DNA of 20,350 nucleotides, from NCBI GenBank assembly GCA_030587435.1, contig JAUQZC010000039.1, positions 1 to 20,350 on the forward strand, written 5' to 3'. The number at the start of each line of letters is the position of its first letter. Position 1 is the first letter of the stretch. Shown piece after piece: positions 15,426 through 20,350 of the stretch. The stretch comes from Candidatus Baldrarchaeota archaeon (GTDB lineage Archaea > Asgardarchaeota > Baldrarchaeia > Baldrarchaeales > DXJG01). The notes under the pieces are model-generated. The model searched no databases. It was not told the DNA's origin and saw only the letters and a list, made by a program, of their open reading frames with translations. The translations under genes were made by a program, and so were the position numbers.

Positions 15426-16263
15426 TGTATAGTTAACCCTAAGTATAGAAGGGTAAGAGAGGGGGAAATAGTTCTGATTACAGGCCCCTCGGGTGCTGGA
15501 AAAAACCACTTTAATTCGGTGTATAAATGGTTTAATTCCTCATTTCTTCAGAGGTATAATGGAAGACGATGTCATAGTTGATGGAGTAAACACTCGCGAA
15601 ACTACAGTAGCCTACTTGTCTTCCAAAATTGGAACAGTTTTTCAAGATCCTTCAGAGTTACTGATTTCCCCTACCGTGGAAGATGAAATAGCATTTGGCC
15701 TCGAAAATTTTGGATATCCAGTGGATGAGATCGAAAGAAGAATTGAAAAATACATTAAACTTGCTCGGTTGGAGAAACATCGCAATAGAAATCCGCATAC
15801 TTTATCAGGTGGGGAGCAGCAATCATGTGTTTTGGCATCTGTTCTGGCAGTTGAGCCAAATATTTTGCTTCTTGACGAACCTACATCTAATTTGGACCCC
15901 ATTGGGAGTCGGATGTTCTTTAGGCTCTTCGCTCAACTCGCTAAAGAGGAAAGAAAAACAATTGTGATAGTTGAACATAAATTGGAAGAACTCTTACCAG
16001 TTGCAGATAGATTAGTGGTGCTTTACGATGGAGAAATGATATTGAATGGTAACCCTCGACATCTCTTGACCGATGTCAAGAAGATGTACGAGACGGGGCT
16101 TAAAGTTCCCGATGTGACGCTTCTTTTCTCTGAACTTAGAGAAAAAGGATTAGATGTAAAAGAAATTCCCATGACCGTGGAAGATGCTTATAATATTTTG
16201 ATTAAAATACTTGAGTCGAAAAAAATTCGCCCCGTAAAAGGAAAAACATACCAACATATATGA
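15426..16263 (+). pseudogene. ECF/CbiO-type ATPase, frameshifted in Walker A, N-terminus missing
   Basis: Up to the AAA codon at 15501 the frame reads VREGEIVLITGPSGAGK. The continuation TTLIRCINGLIPHF is in the next frame, starting from a GTG at 15493 or directly after the break. One extra A in the run 15500-15505 explains it and splits the Walker A motif GPSGAGKTTL. The rest is a normal ATPase: Q-loop FQDP, signature LSGGEQQ (104-110 from the GTG), Walker B ILLLDEP, switch His in VEHK. The frame upstream is closed by a TAA at 15423-15425, no start codon precedes VREGE, and the usual N-terminal strand with the ATP-stacking aromatic residue is absent in all frames. Translation from GTG 15493 would give 256 residues with no functional P-loop. 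Either decay, or an assembly error plus a truncation. Confidence 0.65.
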
Positions 16264-16285
16264 GAAGGAAAACAGAAAAGAGGTC

Positions 16286-17140
16286 ATGCCAATTGGCAAT
16301 CGTGGAGAGAAGGCGGAGCATAAACCTGTGATAATTGTAAGGGATTTATGGCACGTTTATCCTGGAGGTATAGAGGCATTAAGGGGAGTAAGTTTAGAAA
16401 TATACCCAAGGGAATTCATAGTGATCTTAGGGCAAAACGGATCTGGCAAAACAACTCTTGTAAAGCACTTTAATGGGCTCTTGAAACCTACTCGTGGAGA
16501 GGTTATTGTTTATGGCATGGATACAAAAACAGTTTCTATAGCGGAATTAGCTAAAAAGGTGGGTTATGTTTTTCAAAACCCAGATCACCAGATATTCAGC
16601 AGAACAGTTCGTGAAGAAATAGCCTTTGGACCAAAAAATCTAAAACTTAGCGAAGAAGAAATAGATGAACGCGTAGCAGAGGCAGCTAGGATTCTGAAAA
16701 TAGAAGAATACTTAGACGAAAATCCATTTAATTTGAGTTGGGGGCTTAGACAGCGAGTAGCCATAGCATCTATCTTATCCATGAAACCCGAGGTTCTCAT
16801 AGTAGATGAGCCGACCACCGGACAAGATCATAAAACTGGACGAGAAATCATGGAAATATTATGCAAACTAAATAAAGAGGGTATAACCATAATTGTAATT
16901 ACACACGACATGAAATTGGCTGCTGAGTATGCTCAAAGGGCGATAGTGATGAAAGAGGGACACATACTTCTTGATGGGAATATAAGAGATGTTTTTTCGA
17001 AGATAGAAGTGTTAAAAGAAGCGTATTTGATGCCACCCCAAATAACGCAATTATCTTTGAAGTTAAGAAAGTACGGAGTTCCAACTGCATTACGAGTTGA
17101 GGAATTTATTCAATTTTTAAACGATATGGGGGTGATTTAA
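16286..17140 (+). CDS. ECF transporter ATPase (EcfA/CbiO-like)
   Basis: 284 residues. It is a cytoplasmic ATPase that would power an energy-coupling-factor vitamin or metal uptake transporter. Features: A-loop region LWHVYPGG (21-28), Walker A GQNGSGKTT (49-57), Q-loop FQNPDHQ with Gln97 (96-102), Walker B VLIVDEP (170-176), and switch His in VITHD. The signature is LSWGLRQR (150-157) instead of LSGGQ, leaving only the second Gly. The ATG at 16286 adds about 13 residues before the typical start; GAGGT lies only one base upstream of it, so the start is uncertain and GTG 16330 is an alternative. It is 22 bases after the disrupted ATPase and one base before ecfT. Confidence 0.88.
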   Translation: MPIGNRGEKAEHKPVIIVRDLWHVYPGGIEALRGVSLEIYPREFIVILGQNGSGKTTLVKHFNGLLKPTRGEVIVYGMDTKTVSIAELAKKVGYVFQNPDHQIFSRTVREEIAFGPKNLKLSEEEIDERVAEAARILKIEEYLDENPFNLSWGLRQRVAIASILSMKPEVLIVDEPTTGQDHKTGREIMEILCKLNKEGITIIVITHDMKLAAEYAQRAIVMKEGHILLDGNIRDVFSKIEVLKEAYLMPPQITQLSLKLRKYGVPTALRVEEFIQFLNDMGVI

Positions 17141-17141
17141 T

Positions 17142-18002
17142 ATGGCGTTTGATTATATACCTGGAAATACGTGGATACATCGTTTGGATCCGCGAGTAAA
17201 GATTATAATGTATGTTGTTTTCTCAATTTTCATAATAGGATATTCTGATCCTACTATTCTCGCCTTGCTTGTGGTATGCATGCTCATTATTATTAAATCA
17301 GCCAAGGTTCCGTTCGACCGTTTTACGCCAATACTTAAAGCAATAACACCAATTCTAATTCTTTATGCAGTTTTTAACCTAATTGGGTATCATGCTCCTT
17401 GGACTCCAACACTTCTATGTTATTTATTTGGTCATCCAATCTATGTAGAGACAATCGTCTATATTGTAGGGATGCAGCTTCGCTTCATAGGATTTGCTCT
17501 TCTAATTCGTCTTATACTTTTAGTTACTCCTATAAAAGATCTTATTTCCGCGTTGACTCGATGGAAGCTTCCACCTGAATTTGCATTAGCCATGGGCGCG
17601 GCGGTGAGCTATTTACCGGTACTTTTACGGGAAACTCAGACGACAATGGAGGCTCAAGCGGCAAGAGGTGTTGAATATAAAACAAGAAACCCAGTCAGAG
17701 CACTAAAAAGATACATACCTGTAATAATTCCCTCTCTTCTTAATAGTTTAAGGAGAGCTCAACAGATTGCTATTGCAGTTGAACTTCGAGGTTTTACATA
17801 CAATCCTGCCAAAAGAACTGAGAGAAAACAATTAAAGTACACTGCTTTAGATTACATGGTGCTGGGCATACTAGCCGTAGTGGGTGTCGTCGGGTTCCTA
17901 GGAAGTGTTTGGATATTTGATTGGGGTAACTATCGGTTCACTTTACACTTAATAGGGTGGATCTATAAAACTGTTAGCGAAATAATAAGCTCAATTTTCT
18001 AA
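17142..18002 (+). CDS. ecfT: ECF transporter transmembrane scaffold EcfT (CbiQ-like)
   Basis: 286 residues with several hydrophobic segments (about 20-52, 66-83, 103-130, 145-162, 235-258). It has the two cytoplasmic coupling-helix motifs typical of EcfT, EAQAARGVE (Arg175) and AVELRGF (Arg216), through which the two ATPases drive the membrane scaffold. The N-terminal YIPGNTWIHRLDPRVK is also characteristic of the family. GGTGAT nine bases upstream supports the ATG at 17142, which follows the ATPase stop by one base. No substrate-binding S component is in the window, so this is either a shared (group II) module or its S gene lies elsewhere. The substrate cannot be assigned. Confidence 0.9.
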   Translation: MAFDYIPGNTWIHRLDPRVKIIMYVVFSIFIIGYSDPTILALLVVCMLIIIKSAKVPFDRFTPILKAITPILILYAVFNLIGYHAPWTPTLLCYLFGHPIYVETIVYIVGMQLRFIGFALLIRLILLVTPIKDLISALTRWKLPPEFALAMGAAVSYLPVLLRETQTTMEAQAARGVEYKTRNPVRALKRYIPVIIPSLLNSLRRAQQIAIAVELRGFTYNPAKRTERKQLKYTALDYMVLGILAVVGVVGFLGSVWIFDWGNYRFTLHLIGWIYKTVSEIISSIF

Positions 18003-18016
18003 AAACTTTTAGAAAA
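17995..18016. terminator. AT-rich inverted repeat across the ecfT stop codon
   Basis: TTTTCTAAAA (17995-18004) and TTTTAGAAAA (18007-18016) are perfect 10-bp arms with a two-base centre. The ecfT stop TAA (18000-18002) lies inside the first arm. It may form a weak 3'-end hairpin. There is no GC-rich stem or T-tract, so a terminator role is uncertain. Confidence 0.35.
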
Positions 18017-18303
18017 TTAAACGAATAGTGGAAATCTCAAATCTATTGGTAAACATGCTACGAAAAATTTTAGATAGTGTCTTAGTAAGCATTTTTCTGG
18101 CGATTAAAATATTAAAATGATAAAGTTCGATTCAATTTCTTATAAGTTATAGTAAGGATACGAAGAAGAGTAGTTTTGTAGCTAGGATTTATAGACGGCT
18201 AGGCTAAATTTCAAAACTATGTCAAAACAGAGAATACATTTTGTCGTATTTGCATATAAATATGCATTTTACTATGTCTTTTGAAGCCTAGAAGTTACAA
18301 AAT
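18017..18303. other. Intergenic region, no gene seen
   Basis: AT-rich stretch between ecfT and the flavoprotein gene. All frames are closed by stops. The only structured element seen is the palindrome at 18251-18266. A T-loop-like string at 18125-18133 has no supporting tRNA stems. Confidence 0.5.
18251..18266. promoter_or_regulatory. 16-bp inverted repeat, possible operator
   Basis: TGCATAT and ATATGCA flank a central AA. It lies about 40 bases upstream of the TATA box of the flavoprotein gene. Its size and symmetry suit a dimeric transcription factor, but AT-rich palindromes also arise by chance. Confidence 0.35.
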
Positions 18304-18316
18304 ACTTATATTTAAC
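18304..18316 (+). promoter_or_regulatory. Putative promoter of the flavoprotein gene
   Basis: ACTTATATTTAAC fits an archaeal TATA box, with a start site expected near 18335 and a leader of about 38 bases that contains the GGTGGAG ribosome binding site at 18362-18368. Confidence 0.45.
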
Positions 18317-18372
18317 TAATCATAACATTTAGCAGTAAAACAGCAAATAATGAGTTAAAATGGTGGAGTGAG

Positions 18373-19815
18373 ATGAAGGAGCATATAATTGAAGCTTTGA
18401 AAAACATAGTTGGCCCCGAAAACGTATCAACAGCAAAACCAATCAGAGCAGGCTACGTCACAAAAGGTATCATGGACATACATTCACGAGAAGCCGCAGT
18501 AATAGTAAGACCAAAAAGCGTCGAAGAAGTAAGAAAAATATTAATCCTAGCCAATAAAGAAAAAATCCCTGTCATCCCTCAATCGGGGGGGCTAAGTGGA
18601 GGAGTGGCAACACCCGTATACGGAGGAGGCATACTAATAGATCTCCGTAGAATGAACAGAATAATTGAAGTTGACACAGACGCCAGGTACATGGTTGTAG
18701 AATCAGGAGTCACCGTTGCACAAGCATGGAAATACATGCAAGAACACTACCCAGACTACAGGCCTGGAATCCCAGACGGAGCACCACCAGCCGCAACGAT
18801 AGTCGGCGACCATCTTGACCGAGGATTCCACTTCTTGGCAACAAAATACGGACCAGCAGCAGACGACGTACTAGGCCTAGAAGTCGTTTTACCAACAGGA
18901 GAAATAATAAGAACAGGCTCAGCAGCATTACCGACCTCAAAATGGTTCTATAGATGGATGTTCGGCCCAGATCTTACAGGTCTATTCCTCGGCTCACAAG
19001 GAACCCTTGGAATAGTAACTAAAATGGCTATCAAAATATTTCCACTGCCAAAATACAGAGAGGTTTTAGCCTTCGGCGCAAGTGACTGGGAGTATCTAAT
19101 TGAGCCTTGCCTCGAAGTTATGAAACATGAAGTAGTTGACCTAGCACAAGGAGGAAACTACCATTTAGCAACCTGCAGAAGAGCTAAATACGTGTGGCCT
19201 CCAAGACCTAAACCAAAAGGATTGCCACAAGTCTGGATGAACTTTGAACTAGGAGCAGAAACGCAAGAAGAACTAGAAATAATAAAGAAAAAGATTAGAA
19301 GCGTTCTCGAGAAATATCAGAAAGAGTATGGTGAAGAAAATCTCTTCGAATGGAAACTAGATATAAAACAAATAATAGCAAGGCTAACAAAGCCCAACAG
19401 AATATCAGTACCATACGCAGGCCATAAAGGCGGAGGACTACTCTTCATAACCTGGTATGTCCCATGGAAAGAATCCGCTGAATTCGCAAAAATCGCAGAG
19501 CGGCTAATGGAGAAATACAAGTTTTCACCCGTGGTCTGGCTAGCAGGTATCGACCACGGCAGACAAGGACTTTTAATGCCAATTGTGCTCTTTGATCCAA
19601 AAGATCCGCAAGAATTTGAAAAAGTTGAGCGTCTCGACACCGAAATGACTGAAATATTCTTGGACATGGGAGGAATACCCTACAGACCAAACGCCATGGT
19701 TCATGCACCTCTGGTGATGTCAAAAGCGGCAGGGTACTATAACTTACTTAAGAAGATAAAGAAGGTGTTAGACCCAAATGGTATTATGCACCCAGGAAGA
19801 CTTGCACTTCCATAG
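18373..19815 (+). CDS. FAD-linked oxidoreductase (GlcD / vanillyl-alcohol oxidase fold)
   Basis: 480 residues, typical for this fold. The FAD domain shows IPVIPQSGGLSGG (65-77), the pyrophosphate-binding loop, then VVESGVTVAQAW (108-119) and LFLGSQGTLGIVT (204-216). The C-terminal substrate domain ends DPNGIMHPGRL. Such enzymes oxidise a hydroxy acid, alcohol or phenol and pass electrons from FAD to a partner. Where lactate/glycolate enzymes have a TNAGG-like segment, this one has TIVGDHLDRGFHF (142-154), closer to what I recall of the 4-cresol dehydrogenase/vanillyl-alcohol oxidase branch. The substrate is therefore open. GGTGGAGTGAG precedes the ATG. It lies 12 bases before the Fe-S protein gene, its probable redox partner. 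Confidence 0.88.
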   Translation: MKEHIIEALKNIVGPENVSTAKPIRAGYVTKGIMDIHSREAAVIVRPKSVEEVRKILILANKEKIPVIPQSGGLSGGVATPVYGGGILIDLRRMNRIIEVDTDARYMVVESGVTVAQAWKYMQEHYPDYRPGIPDGAPPAATIVGDHLDRGFHFLATKYGPAADDVLGLEVVLPTGEIIRTGSAALPTSKWFYRWMFGPDLTGLFLGSQGTLGIVTKMAIKIFPLPKYREVLAFGASDWEYLIEPCLEVMKHEVVDLAQGGNYHLATCRRAKYVWPPRPKPKGLPQVWMNFELGAETQEELEIIKKKIRSVLEKYQKEYGEENLFEWKLDIKQIIARLTKPNRISVPYAGHKGGGLLFITWYVPWKESAEFAKIAERLMEKYKFSPVVWLAGIDHGRQGLLMPIVLFDPKDPQEFEKVERLDTEMTEIFLDMGGIPYRPNAMVHAPLVMSKAAGYYNLLKKIKKVLDPNGIMHPGRLALP

Positions 19816-19827
19816 GAGGGGAGAAAT

Positions 19828-20350
19828 ATGACGTATAAATATCTTGAAAGACTAAAAGATGACATATATAATTGCTTACACTGTAGATTATGTACATTCA
19901 CATGGAAATGGCCAACCAAGGAAGGGTGGCCTCCAGGAGCCTTTGAACCCTCGTGTCCAGCAGGAGAAAAATTCAAATTCGAAACCTTCTTTGCTGGAGG
20001 GAAATCTTGGTTAGCAAGAGCCGTACTTGAAGGAGAGGTAGACATTAAAGACCCAGATATAGTTGACATACTCTTTGCATGTCCAACGTGCGCAAACTGC
20101 GAACAACAATGCACACTAGAAGAACCCAAAGTCGGATATAGACATAGAATTGTTGCAATAATTGAAGCTTTAAGAGCGGAATACGTAAAAGCTGGAATGG
20201 AACTACCTGGAAGACAAAAAGCCTTCGGAGTGCATACCGGCAAAGAACATAACCCTTACATGGAAAAACATGCAGACAGATTGAATTGGCTTCCAAGCGA
20301 TATTAAACTTCCAGAAAAAGCCGAAATCGTATACTTTGTTGGGTGCACAT
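19828..20350 (+). CDS. HdrD/GlpC-like Fe-S oxidoreductase subunit (3' end off window)
   Basis: 174 complete codons are visible and the frame is open to the window edge. Two cysteine clusters fit [4Fe-4S] centres: Cys16, Cys19, Cys22 with Cys43 (CLHCRLC and then SCPAG), and Cys85, Cys88, Cys91, Cys95 (CPTCANCEQQC). The visible part ends with VYFVGC, which looks like the start of the first cysteine-rich CCG domain of HdrD, GlpC and lactate dehydrogenase Fe-S subunits. The first cluster is unusual in having about 20 residues before its fourth Cys instead of three. GGAGGGGAG lies just before the ATG. It likely takes electrons from the flavoprotein encoded 12 bases upstream and passes them to the quinone or thiol pool. 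Confidence 0.88.
   Translation, partial: MTYKYLERLKDDIYNCLHCRLCTFTWKWPTKEGWPPGAFEPSCPAGEKFKFETFFAGGKSWLARAVLEGEVDIKDPDIVDILFACPTCANCEQQCTLEEPKVGYRHRIVAIIEALRAEYVKAGMELPGRQKAFGVHTGKEHNPYMEKHADRLNWLPSDIKLPEKAEIVYFVGCT

Noticed and set aside
18125..18133. GTTCGATTC, resembling a tRNA T-loop
   Set aside because: The flanking five bases on each side cannot pair and there is no acceptor, D or anticodon stem around it.
19737..20243. 168-residue reverse-strand frame at the right edge
   Set aside because: Antisense to the Fe-S protein gene, which has two cysteine clusters and a strong ribosome binding site; this frame is a shadow.

Overview
The window looks archaeal. Intact genes carry AT-rich TATA-like boxes a short distance upstream and GGAGG/GGTGA-type ribosome binding sites. 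Several gene formats are typical of archaea: a split B12-dependent acyl-CoA mutase, a VapBC pair, PanB/PanE without PanC, and an HdrD-like Fe-S protein. The gene set suggests an organotrophic, probably anaerobic archaeon that oxidises organic or fatty acids through CoA thioesters. I cannot name the lineage from this sequence alone.

Layout. (1) 1-1804 is a toxin-antitoxin zone: a frameshifted HEPN-domain gene, about 0.5 kb without a gene, then an intact vapBC pair behind two 13-bp direct repeats. (2) 1974-6205 (+) is an acyl-CoA module: AMP-forming acyl-CoA ligase, a COG2159-type amidohydrolase/decarboxylase, and acyl-CoA dehydrogenase; the last has a GC-rich hairpin in its leader. (3) 9892-6257 (-) is a tight operon: acyl-CoA mutase large subunit, B12-binding subunit, MeaB GTPase, CobO/BtuR adenosyltransferase. 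The large subunit has Phe and Gln where methylmalonyl-CoA mutase has substrate-binding Tyr and Arg, the signature of isobutyryl-CoA mutase. (4) 15305-10130 (-) is a run of an intact M20 amidohydrolase, a second M20-like gene that is frameshifted and lacks several metal ligands, an LpxC-superfamily deacetylase with the complete catalytic set, then panB and panE. (5) 15426-18002 (+), divergent from region 4, is an ECF-type transporter module (two ATPases and EcfT) with no S component in view; the first ATPase is frameshifted inside its Walker A motif and lacks the usual N-terminal strand. (6) 18373-20350 (+) is a flavoprotein dehydrogenase of the GlcD/VAO fold and the start of an HdrD/GlpC-like Fe-S partner.

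How it may fit together. Regions 2, 3 and 6 read as activation, desaturation, carbon-skeleton rearrangement and electron disposal for short or branched acyl chains or related acids. Region 4 is the least explained part: zinc amidohydrolases of two unrelated folds, one from the lipid A pathway family, sit in one strand-wise run with CoA-precursor biosynthesis and face an uptake transporter. Five probable single-base indels, all in or next to short homopolymer runs, break three genes, so base-call error and real gene decay both need to be considered.
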